From: an uncultured Pseudohongiella sp.
GTDB taxonomy: Bacteria > Pseudomonadota > Gammaproteobacteria > Pseudomonadales > Pseudohongiellaceae
Length of the DNA stretch: 64,000 bases
Direction: 5' to 3'
NCBI GenBank assembly: GCA_951812965.1
Contig: OX638341.1
Span: 3,144,438-3,208,437 of the forward strand
Shown: positions 25,064 to 33,100 of the stretch, piece after piece
How the letters are laid out: each line of letters starts with the position of its first letter
Position numbering within the stretch: position 1 is the first letter of the stretch
The notes under the pieces: generated by a model
Told to the model about the DNA's origin: nothing
The model's database searches: none
Seen by the model: only the letters and a program-made list of their open reading frames with translations
Made by a program: the position numbers and the translations under genes

Positions 25064-25978
25064 ATGCTTAGCACGAAACTCAATCGGATACTGACCCATG
25101 CCCTGCTCCTGCTGGCCGCGAGTCTGCTGTTGCTGCCGGCAGCTTACGCCCAGGACAACAGCCAGGGACGCTACCGGCCGGAAGGCCGCCAGATCGGCGT
25201 CGCGGCCGGCCGCGAGTTCGGCGAGCGAATCTACGAAGTTCGCACCTATGAGGCGAACCCGGGAGTCGCCGAATTTGCCGATGTGATGGTGTTCTATCCG
25301 CTGACCCTCAGCTTTGACCGGCCCAATGGCGCCATCGCCTTTTCACCCGGTTTTCGCGTCGGTGCGGAAAATTACGAATGGTGGGGGCCGACACTGGCCT
25401 CGCTGGGTTATAACGTATTCATTTTCAATACCAATGAGCCAACGGACGGTCTTGCCGCGCGCGCCGACGCGTTAACCGCGCTGGTGGATTTCATCAAGGC
25501 GGAAAATGCGAACCCCGACAGCCCCGTGACGAACAAGATCGATCTGGACAAGATCGTGCTGATGGGCCATTCCATGGGCGGCGGTGCAGTGCTGGCCGCG
25601 GCGGACAGCCTCGGTGACGCCGTAGACGCGGTCATTCCACTGTCTCTCTATTGCTGCGAACCCGGCGGATCCTTCGAAGGCGACTATGGTTCACTGACCG
25701 CGCCGGCCCTGATCATTGCCAGCGCGGAAGACGAAGTGGCGCCTCCGGAAGCTCATGCGCGGCTGCTGTACGACTCGCTGGGGAGCGAGAACAAGGTCTA
25801 CATGGAATTTGCGGCCGGCGATCACATGATCGCGGCCAACGGCGGCCCTGACCACGACACCATGGGCAGGATCACGCTGGCCTTTCTAAAGGTCTATCTC
25901 GACGGAGTGGAAGGTCTGGCCGAGCAAGTCAGTTCTCCGGTCGACGCCGACAAGTTCTCCACTTATCTGGCGCCCTGA
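25064..25978 (+). CDS. Exported alpha/beta hydrolase (dienelactone-hydrolase/PETase-like fold)
   Basis: This protein of about 304 residues starts at ATG 25064, 10 bases after GGAGG. It has the signal peptide MLSTKLNRILTHALLLLAAS... cut near YAQD; in-frame ATGs upstream lack a leader. The nucleophile elbow is MGHSMGGGA, the acid is in ASAEDEVAP, and the histidine is in GDHMIANG. Together with the YCCEPGG segment this resembles cutinase/dienelactone-hydrolase-type esterases, but the oxyanion and substrate-binding features of true PET hydrolases cannot be confirmed by eye. The substrate is unknown. It ends at a strong bidirectional terminator. Confidence 0.8.
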   Translation: MLSTKLNRILTHALLLLAASLLLLPAAYAQDNSQGRYRPEGRQIGVAAGREFGERIYEVRTYEANPGVAEFADVMVFYPLTLSFDRPNGAIAFSPGFRVGAENYEWWGPTLASLGYNVFIFNTNEPTDGLAARADALTALVDFIKAENANPDSPVTNKIDLDKIVLMGHSMGGGAVLAAADSLGDAVDAVIPLSLYCCEPGGSFEGDYGSLTAPALIIASAEDEVAPPEAHARLLYDSLGSENKVYMEFAAGDHMIAANGGPDHDTMGRITLAFLKVYLDGVEGLAEQVSSPVDADKFSTYLAP

Positions 25979-25984
25979 CAGCCA

Positions 25985-26014
25985 CTGCCCGGCCTCCCGC
26001 GGGAGGCCGGGCAG
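25985..26014. terminator. Bidirectional terminator-like palindrome
   Basis: A 30-base perfect palindrome lies between two convergent genes (stops at 25978 and 26024). CTGCCCGGCCTCCCG (25985-25999) pairs with CGGGAGGCCGGGCAG. It lacks a long T-tract but has very high stability. Confidence 0.7.
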
Positions 26015-26023
26015 GTTCGGAAA

Positions 26024-27370
26024 TCAGTTGACGCCGTTCGGCTCCATGATCGCCTGATAGGTGAATTGCCGGGACAGTGCCCGCACATTCGGCAGTCCCT
26101 GCCCCCATTGCTGGATCATTCCCACCACGATCACCTCTTCCACCGGATCGATCCAGAACCAGGTGCCGGCAGCGCCGCCCCAGTAGTACTCGCCGCGAGA
26201 ATACGATTCGGCTTCGACCGGGTCGGTCACGATGGCGAAATCCAGCCCGAACACCGTTCCCGGCGCACCGAGAACATTGTCGGGCAAATTCCGCGGCAAT
26301 TGATTGCGGTGCATCAGATCCACCGTCAGCGGCGCCAGTATGCGCACACCGTTCAACTCGCCGCCGTTGAGCATCATCTGGGTGAATTTCAGATAGTCTT
26401 CCGTAGACGCAACGAGGCCGCCGCCGCCGCTCTTGAACACCGGATCGACCATGTAGTCGTTGGCGGAGCCGAACATTTCCGAGGGCGCGAGATTGCCTTC
26501 TTCGTCATAAGTGTAGATCTGGGCGAAGCGTTCGGCTTTTTCGGCGGGCACGTAGAAATCCGTGTCGTCCATGCCGAGGGGCTCGAACAGCCGCTCATCG
26601 AGGAAGTCGTCGAAAGGCTGGCCCGAGAGTACTTCGACCAGGTATCCCTGCACATCCACGGCCACACTGTAATGCCACATGGAGCCGGGCTGCTGGCGCA
26701 GCGGAATCGCGCCGAGCCTTGTGACCATTTCCTTGAGTGTGATGCCGCTGTTGAGCAGGTCGGCTTCGACGTACATGCTGTCGACTTCGGAGCCGGAGAA
26801 TATGCCGTAGGTAAGACCGCCGGTATGCGCCATCAGTTCGCGGACGGTCATCGGGTGATCGGCGGGTTCGGTCAGCAGTTTGCCGTTATCGTCCACGCCC
26901 GCGGCGACTTGCAGATCGCTCAGTTCGGGAATGTACATCTCGACCGGATCGGACAATCGGAACAGCCCCTCCTCGTAAAGCATCATCAGCGCCACGCCGG
27001 TAATCGGCTTGGTCATCGAATAGATGCGAAACAGGGCATCATTGGTCATCGGCGCGCCTGCTTCCATGTCGCGCCAGCCCGCCGATTCGAAATGCACGAT
27101 CTTGCCGTGCCGCGCCACCGCGGTGACTACGCCCGCGAGCCGGCCTTCGTCGACGAGGCCCTGCATGGAGTCTGTCAGGCGAGATAGCCGGCCTGAGTCC
27201 ATGCCCACTTCTTCGGGGGCCGCCATGCTCAGGTCAGGAGTCTCGGCGGCCGCCCCCTCTAATACATACGTAGTCGGGGATTCGACATTCGGATTACAGG
27301 CCGCAAGCAGACCGGCCAGGGAAAGCGTCAGTACGAGCGGCCGAGCCGCCCCATGCTGCATCGGGTTCAT
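26024..27370 (-). CDS. Serine hydrolase, beta-lactamase class C/esterase family, lipoprotein
   Basis: About 448 residues from ATG 27370, with AGGA upstream; a GTG at 27391 is a possible longer start. The N-terminus has a lipobox (LSLAGLLAAC), so the protein is probably lipid-anchored. FRIYSMTKPITG near residue 118 holds the SxxK nucleophile motif. WHYSVAVD holds the Tyr of the YxN-like motif, and a C-terminal WGGAAGTWFWIDP segment fits the family's KTG-like region (HxG or WGG type). Such proteins are esterases, D-aminopeptidases or transesterases, rarely true beta-lactamases. No neighbour indicates a substrate. Confidence 0.85.
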   Translation of the reverse strand: MNPMQHGAARPLVLTLSLAGLLAACNPNVESPTTYVLEGAAAETPDLSMAAPEEVGMDSGRLSRLTDSMQGLVDEGRLAGVVTAVARHGKIVHFESAGWRDMEAGAPMTNDALFRIYSMTKPITGVALMMLYEEGLFRLSDPVEMYIPELSDLQVAAGVDDNGKLLTEPADHPMTVRELMAHTGGLTYGIFSGSEVDSMYVEADLLNSGITLKEMVTRLGAIPLRQQPGSMWHYSVAVDVQGYLVEVLSGQPFDDFLDERLFEPLGMDDTDFYVPAEKAERFAQIYTYDEEGNLAPSEMFGSANDYMVDPVFKSGGGGLVASTEDYLKFTQMMLNGGELNGVRILAPLTVDLMHRNQLPRNLPDNVLGAPGTVFGLDFAIVTDPVEAESYSRGEYYWGGAAGTWFWIDPVEEVIVVGMIQQWGQGLPNVRALSRQFTYQAIMEPNGVN

Positions 27371-27411
27371 CGTTACAGGATTCCTGTGCACTAAAACCGG
27401 CTCACTCTACC

Positions 27412-28170
27412 CTATTCGCGGCGACGGCGCATCTCCCACAACTTGGCGTATTTCATGAAGGCGTACCAGGCGGCATTCATGCTGGTCAGCAATCCGTCGA
27501 CGCCATCGAAGACATGCCCTTTCAAAAAATAGTGCTGAACGAAGCTCAAGGGAAAGATGAACAGCAAGGCCGGCAGCGATACCCTGTCGCCCTTGTCGAA
27601 CTTGTCCCTAGCCCGCGCTTCGCTATAACGATTGGACTTGGCCACGCGTTCGGTATAGGTCAGGTTCTCGTTATGCAGGATGGTGGCCTCGGTGCGCGCG
27701 ACTTTGCCGTCTATGCTGATGCTTTCGTGTACGCGCCGCTCAGGATAATGTCCCGCGCTCTTGCGGAATAGCCTGATGAGCCGGTCCGTGCCTCCCGGAT
27801 GCCGCGGGCGTTTGCCCCAGCGGTACAAGGTGCGGGTCGACTCCAGCGCGTCGACTTCATTTGCGGCCACGACCCTGCGCACTTCCTCGATGAATGCGTC
27901 GGTGAGAATCTCGTCGGCGTCGATATTGAGCACCCACTCGTTGCGGCACAGCGACATCGCATGGGCTTTCTGGGCGGCGAAGCCTTCCCAATGATGAAAC
28001 GAAGTTTTCACGTTGGGATAGCCGTCGGCAATCTCCACCGTGCGGTCGCGAGAGCCGCTGTCCACAATGATCACTTCGTCGAATTCGGTCATGCGTTCGA
28101 GCGCGGCGGCGATATTCGCTTCCTCGTTCAGGACGATCATGTAAATGCTGACGGGAATCTTTTCCGACAT
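27412..28170 (-). CDS. Glycosyltransferase family 2, LPS-core WaaE/KdtX-like
   Basis: This 252-residue protein has a GT-A fold. It begins VSIYMIVLNEEANIAAALER, then EVIIVDSGSRDRT, then NEWVLNIDADEILTD with the DxD metal site. KRPRHPGGTDRLIRLFRKS and the C-terminal YFLKGHVFDGVDGLL segment are typical of the WaaE group that adds glucose to the lipopolysaccharide core. It lies 13 bases downstream of a family 9 heptosyltransferase-like gene on the same strand, which supports an envelope polysaccharide role. The exact acceptor is unknown. Confidence 0.87.
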   Translation of the reverse strand: MSEKIPVSIYMIVLNEEANIAAALERMTEFDEVIIVDSGSRDRTVEIADGYPNVKTSFHHWEGFAAQKAHAMSLCRNEWVLNIDADEILTDAFIEEVRRVVAANEVDALESTRTLYRWGKRPRHPGGTDRLIRLFRKSAGHYPERRVHESISIDGKVARTEATILHNENLTYTERVAKSNRYSEARARDKFDKGDRVSLPALLFIFPLSFVQHYFLKGHVFDGVDGLLTSMNAAWYAFMKYAKLWEMRRRRE

Positions 28171-28183
28171 TCGGTATTTCCGA

Positions 28184-29230
28184 TTAGCTGTGAGCCGCCC
28201 CCGCGTCGCTCAGCGCCGCGGCGCGCGCAAGCACTGTCTCCGGCGTCAGGGAGCGCAGACAATGGTAATCGTTCCGGCAATGCCACGCATCACAATCCTC
28301 GGCGCAGGGCAACTCACCGCGCAATACCACGCTATGCTCGCCGAGCGGCGCCCAGATCGCTTCCCGGCTCGGACCGAACAGCGCGAAAACCGGCAGGCCC
28401 GTCGCCGCGGCCAGATGCATGGGGCCACTGTCGCAGCCGATAAAGAACCGGCTTTGGCGGAACAGGGCAATGAGTTCCGGCAGGGACAACCGATTGCAGA
28501 GGTTAATCGCCGGCGACCCGGAAAGTTCCTGTTCGATGCCGGCAATGACATCGTCGTCGAATTGCCCGGCGCCGACCCAGACCACTTGCAACCCCGCCTC
28601 GCGCAGGCCCTGTACCAACCGCGTGAAATGCTCTTTCGGCCACAACTTGTAACGCACGCTGGCGCCGGCATGTACTACCGCCAGTGGCTTCTTAACAAGT
28701 TGGCCATCGAGCAGCGATCGAACACGGCCTGCAAGTTCCGGCGCTACCTGGAAATCGAGTACGCTCGGCGGCGCATCGCCGGCGCCGTAGGCGCCGATGA
28801 TTTCGCCAAAGGCGTTGAAGCGATGCGCCAGATAATCAAGATCAAGCACCTCGCTGTAGAACCATCGCGCGCGTTTCGCCTCAGGCCCGATTCGCCGCCG
28901 GCAGCCGCTGAGTCTGGCGATCGCGCCCGAAAATCGCTCGCCCTCCATGTCGATCAGGCAATGCCCTTTGTATTTGCGCAATTCCCGGAGAAAACCCAGA
29001 TAGTGACGCAAGCGATGAGTAAAGCCCTTATCGCCTGCCAGTTCCTTTCTCGGATAATACAAGGCTCGCGATTCCGCTTCCGGCAACATCGACAGCAACG
29101 GACGAAAACTCTCATCGAACACGGCGACCGCCTCGGCGCGCCTTTCCAGCACACGCAGCACCCAGGGCAATCCAAGCACGAGATTACCCAGGTAATGAGT
29201 CGGAAACAGCAGCAGGGGCGCTTGAGGCAT
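28184..29230 (-). CDS. Glycosyltransferase family 9 (ADP-heptose:LPS heptosyltransferase-like)
   Basis: About 348 residues from ATG 29230 (MPQAPLLLFPTHYLGNLVLG). A longer reading runs into a repeat and is unlikely. LAVVHAGASVRYKLWPKEHF marks the start of the C-terminal nucleotide-binding half and FIGCDSGPMHLAAATGLPVF is the family's donor-binding motif; the tail FGPSREAIWAPLG also fits. WaaF/WaaC-type enzymes transfer heptose from ADP-heptose to the inner core. The N-terminal H-Y-LGN arrangement departs from the usual G-x-GD start, so the donor could differ. Paired with the WaaE-like gene. Confidence 0.83.
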   Translation of the reverse strand: MPQAPLLLFPTHYLGNLVLGLPWVLRVLERRAEAVAVFDESFRPLLSMLPEAESRALYYPRKELAGDKGFTHRLRHYLGFLRELRKYKGHCLIDMEGERFSGAIARLSGCRRRIGPEAKRARWFYSEVLDLDYLAHRFNAFGEIIGAYGAGDAPPSVLDFQVAPELAGRVRSLLDGQLVKKPLAVVHAGASVRYKLWPKEHFTRLVQGLREAGLQVVWVGAGQFDDDVIAGIEQELSGSPAINLCNRLSLPELIALFRQSRFFIGCDSGPMHLAAATGLPVFALFGPSREAIWAPLGEHSVVLRGELPCAEDCDAWHCRNDYHCLRSLTPETVLARAAALSDAGAAHS

Positions 29231-29240
29231 AATGCGCAAT

Positions 29241-29358
29241 AGCGTTGCAAGCGAAGATGGCAAGACTACCACCGAATTCGACTAAAGCCGGTAGGGGCGA
29301 GCGTTGCAGGCGAAGATGGCAAGACCACCACCGAATTCGACCGAAGCCGGTAGGGGCG
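29241..29358. repeat. Tandem duplication of a 59-bp segment ending in a REP-like motif
   Basis: Two head-to-tail copies (29241-29299 and 29300-29358) share AGCGTTGCA, GGCAAGAC and ACCACCGAATTCGAC with a few substitutions. Each ends in GGTAGGGGCGAG, the start of the dispersed palindrome. The second copy is followed by the full palindrome. Confidence 0.7.
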
Positions 29359-29373
29359 AGGCATGCCTCGCCC
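29350..29373. repeat. REP-like palindrome
   Basis: GTAG followed by GGGCGAGGCATGCCTCGCCC at 29354-29373, identical to the copies at 7966 and 11204. It lies upstream of the DUF1801 gene and downstream of the 59-bp tandem repeat. Confidence 0.8.
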
Positions 29374-29429
29374 GCGTTAGGGCGCAAACGGCAAGATCGC
29401 CAATACTGTTCAAACAGGGAATTCTGGAT

Positions 29430-29846
29430 ATGAGCAAACCAAAAACGAAACAGCACAGCGGGGATGTGAACGCCTTTCTCGACACCGTCGAAAACCCGCG
29501 CCGGAGAGAGGACGCCAGGCGTATACTCGAACTGATGCGGGAAGTGACCGGCGAGCCGCCGAAAATGTGGGGCGCCAGCATCGTCGGCTTCGGCAGCTAC
29601 CATTACAAGTACGCGAGCGGCCGCGAAGGCAATTGGATGATTACCGGATTTTCCCCGCGCAAGCAGAATCTGACCGTCTACATCATGCCCGGATTTTCCG
29701 AATACGCTGACCTGCTCGCGCGACTCGGCAAGCACAAACACAGCAAGTCCTGCCTGTATCTGAACAAACTCGACGATGTCGATTTGGAAGTGCTGGCTGA
29801 ACTCGTGCGCGAGTCGGTCGCGGTGATGAAAGCCCGTTACAAGTAG
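29430..29846 (+). CDS. DUF1801 domain protein
   Basis: This 138-residue protein starts at ATG 29430, which follows AGGGAATTCTGG. It reads MSKPKTKQHSGDVNAFLDTV, then EVTGEPPKMWGASIVGFGSY and WMITGFSPRKQNLTVYIMPG, the usual DUF1801 (YdhG-like) pattern, ending in ..HKHSKSCLYLNKLDDVDL. The fold is known structurally in other bacteria but no biochemical role is established. It is soluble, with no signal peptide, and complete. Its stop codon is 14 bases before the tRNA-like direct repeat that begins the RTX island. Confidence 0.85.
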   Translation: MSKPKTKQHSGDVNAFLDTVENPRRREDARRILELMREVTGEPPKMWGASIVGFGSYHYKYASGREGNWMITGFSPRKQNLTVYIMPGFSEYADLLARLGKHKHSKSCLYLNKLDDVDLEVLAELVRESVAVMKARYK

Positions 29847-29859
29847 GAAAATGGCAGGG

Positions 29860-29924
29860 GAATCTGGCGCGCCTGGAGAGATTCGAACTCCCGATCAACC
29901 GGTTCGAAGCCAGTTACTCTATCC
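29860..29924 (-). repeat. tRNA-Arg 3' remnant (left direct repeat of an island)
   Basis: These 65 bases match 35997-36061 with only two differences (29895 T for C, 29900 C for T). The match covers the 3' end, T-arm, anticodon arm and part of the D-arm of the intact tRNA-Arg gene at 36002-36078, including the CCA end. The 5' acceptor strand and most of the D-arm are missing, so this copy is not a functional tRNA. Such a partial tRNA duplication is the usual footprint of an element that integrated in the 3' end of a tRNA gene. Confidence 0.8.
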
Positions 29925-30186
29925 TGTTGGCCAGGCTGTTGAATGCGATGGTGTGATGCAAGCTTGTAACCGGTTATCCCCTATGGCCAAATAGATCGAA
30001 GCTTCCATGCCAACAAATAGCTACATCCCGTGATGCGCGGGCGAGGGTAAATTATTGCGTTGAGAAAAATGCATCGCCAGGCAACTGTTTCCGCGGCGTC
30101 GTGGGGAGCGGCCTGGGCGCTGGGGAGACTGAAAGAACAGGTAAATGATATCCCAATATTCGTAGTCAAAACGGAGAATGAACTGC
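29925..30186. other. Leader region of the RTX gene
   Basis: This stretch lies between the tRNA remnant and the giant RTX gene. It is AT-richer than the gene. I see no supported coding sequence, no integrase fragment and no clear promoter; the RTX ribosome site (GGAG, 30173-30176) is at its end. Confidence 0.45.
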
Positions 30187-33100
30187 ATGACGGATAGCAC
30201 TGGCGACAACGGCGAAAACACCCTCCATGGCACGTCCGGAGACGATTATCTCTCTGGATTGGGCGGCGACGACACACTGTACGGCTATGGCGGGAACGAT
30301 ACGCTCGACGGCGGCGCGGGAGAGGATACCCTGGATGGAGGCGCCGGAACCGATACGGCGGCTTACGATGACTCGACGGAAGGAGTCACGGTCAACCTGG
30401 CCACCGGCGCGGCCTCGGGCGGCGACGCCCAGGGCGATACCTTCGTAAGTATCGAAAACCTCAGGGGTTCGAACTACGCCGATATCCTAATCGGCGATGC
30501 GCTGGATAATGCGCTGCGCGGCCAAGGCGGGGACGATACCCTCACCGGCGGGGCGGGCGCGGATTCCTTATACGGGGGCGCCGGAGACGATACGCTGATC
30601 GGTGGCCCGGGCGCGGATATCCTGCGTGGGGGCGCTGATCGGGATACGCTGCGTTATGGCGCCTCCGCCGCCGGGGTTACGATCAATCTGGTCACCGGCG
30701 CGGCCTCGGGCGGTCATGCCGAGGGCGATACCTTCAGCAATATCGAAAACATCCTGGGTTCGGACCACGCCGATACATTGACCGGCGATGCGGGGGATAA
30801 CGTTCTGTACGGCCGCGAAGGGGACGACATCGTGGCCGGCGGGGCGGGCGCGGATACCCTGTACGGCAACAAGGGGAACGACACGCTAAGCGGCGGCGCG
30901 GGCGCGGATACGCTGGACGGGGGCGATGACGAGGATACGCTAAGTTACGACGCTTCCTCCGCGGGGGTCACGGTCAACCTGGCCACCGGCGCGGCCTCCG
31001 GCGGCGACGCCCAGGGCGATACCTTCAGTAATTTCGAACGCCTCCGGGGTTCGGCCTACGCCGACGTCCTCACCGGCAATGCGCTGGATAATGCGCTGCG
31101 CGGCCAAGGCGGGGACGATACCCTGAGCGGCGGGGCGGGCGCGGATTCCCTATACGGGGGCGCCGGAGACGATACGCTGATCGGTGGCCCGGGCGCGGAT
31201 ATCCTGCGTGGGGGCGCTGATCGGGATACGCTGCGTTACGGCGCCTCCGCCGCCGGGGTTACGATCAATCTGGCCACCGGCGCGGCCTCGGGCGGTCATG
31301 CGGAGGGCGATACCTTCAGCAGTATCGAAAACATCCTGGGTTCAGACCACGCCGATACGTTGACCGGCGATGCGGGGGATAACGTTCTGTACGGCCGCGA
31401 AGGGGACGATGCCGTGGCCGGCGGGGCGGGCGCGGATACCCTGTACGGCAACAAGGGGAACGACACGCTAAGCGGCGGCGCGGGCGCGGATACGCTGGAC
31501 GGGGGCGATGACGAGGATACGCTAAGTTACGATGCTTCCTCCGCGGGGGTCACGGTCAACCTGGCCACCGGCGCGGCCTCCGGCGGCGACGCCCAGGGCG
31601 ATACCTTCAGTAATTTCGAACGCCTCCGGGGTTCGGCCTACGCCGACGTCCTCACCGGCGATTCGCAGAATAACCGCCTCTGGGGTCAGGACGGGGCCGA
31701 CACGCTTTCCGGCGGCGGTGGACACGATGAACTCCATGGCGGCAGCGGCGCGGATACACTTTACGGAGGCAGCCACCAGGACTTGCTCTATGGCGGCGCC
31801 GGCGCGGATTCCCTGGATGGGGGCGCGGGCGAGGATATACTGGGATACAGCAACTCGTCCGCGGGGGTCACGATCAATCTGGCTACCGGCGCCGCCTCGG
31901 GCGGCGATGCCCAAGGCGATACCTTCAGCAATATCGAGCACCTCAGCGGCTCGGCCTACGCCGATACTCTCACCGGTGATTCACAGCATAACTACCTTTG
32001 GGGCCTGGGGGGAGACGACACGCTTTCCGGTGGCGGTGGGTATGACGATATCCATGGCGGCGCGGGGGCGGATACGTTGACCGGCGGTGAGGGGTGGGAT
32101 TATCTCTTTGGCGGAAAAGGCGTGGATACCCTGTATGGGGGCAGCGAGACTGACCTGCTCCACGGCGACGAGGACGCGGATACCCTGTATGGGGGCAGCG
32201 CGTGGGACGTGCTCTATGGCCACATAGGCGCGGATACTCTGTATGGGGGCAGCGGAAACGATCGTCTCTATGGCGGCGGGAACGCAGATACCCTGCATGG
32301 GGACGCGAATGACGATTCACTCTATGGCGGCGACGGCGAGGATATCCTGAACGGGGGCAGCGGAAACGACTATCTCTCTGGCGGCTCGAGCGCGGATAAC
32401 CTGGCCGGCGGCGCGGGCGCGGATACCCTGGATGGAGGCGATGACGAGGATACGCTGGATTACGACGCCTCCGCCGCGGGCGTCACGGTCAATCTCGCCA
32501 CCGGCGCCGCCTCGGGCGGCGACGCCCAGGGCGATACCTTCAGCAATATCGAGAACATCCGGGGTTCGGCGCACTCCGACAAGTTGACCGGCGATGGGGG
32601 AGCCAATACGCTGCACGGCGGCGACGCGCATGACGAACTCTTTGGCGGCGCGGACGCGGATATCCTGCATGGGGGCAACGGAGTGGATATCCTCTATGGC
32701 GGCGCCGGCGCGGATACCCTGGATGGCGGCGGCCAGCGGGATTTGCTCTTTGGCGGCGCCGGCGCGGATGCCATGGACGGCGGCGCGGGCCGGGATACGC
32801 TGCGCTACGATGACTCCTCCGCCGGGGTCACGGTCAATCTGGCCACCGGCGCGGCCTCGGGCGGCGACGCCCAGGGCGATACCTTCAGCAATGTGGAAGA
32901 TCTCAGCGGCTCGGCATACGCCGACGTTCTCACCGGCGATGCGCAGCATAACTACCTCTGGGGTCTGGGGGGAGACGATACGCTTTCCGGTGGCGATGAC
33001 GACGATGAAATTCACGGCGGCTCGGGCGCGGACACCCTGGACGGAGGCGATGACGAGGATACGCTGGCTTACGACGGCTCCACCGCGGGCGTCACGGTCA

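Noticed and set aside
29860..29936. A second functional tRNA-Arg gene
   Set aside because: The 5' acceptor strand and most of the D-arm are absent, so the cloverleaf cannot form.
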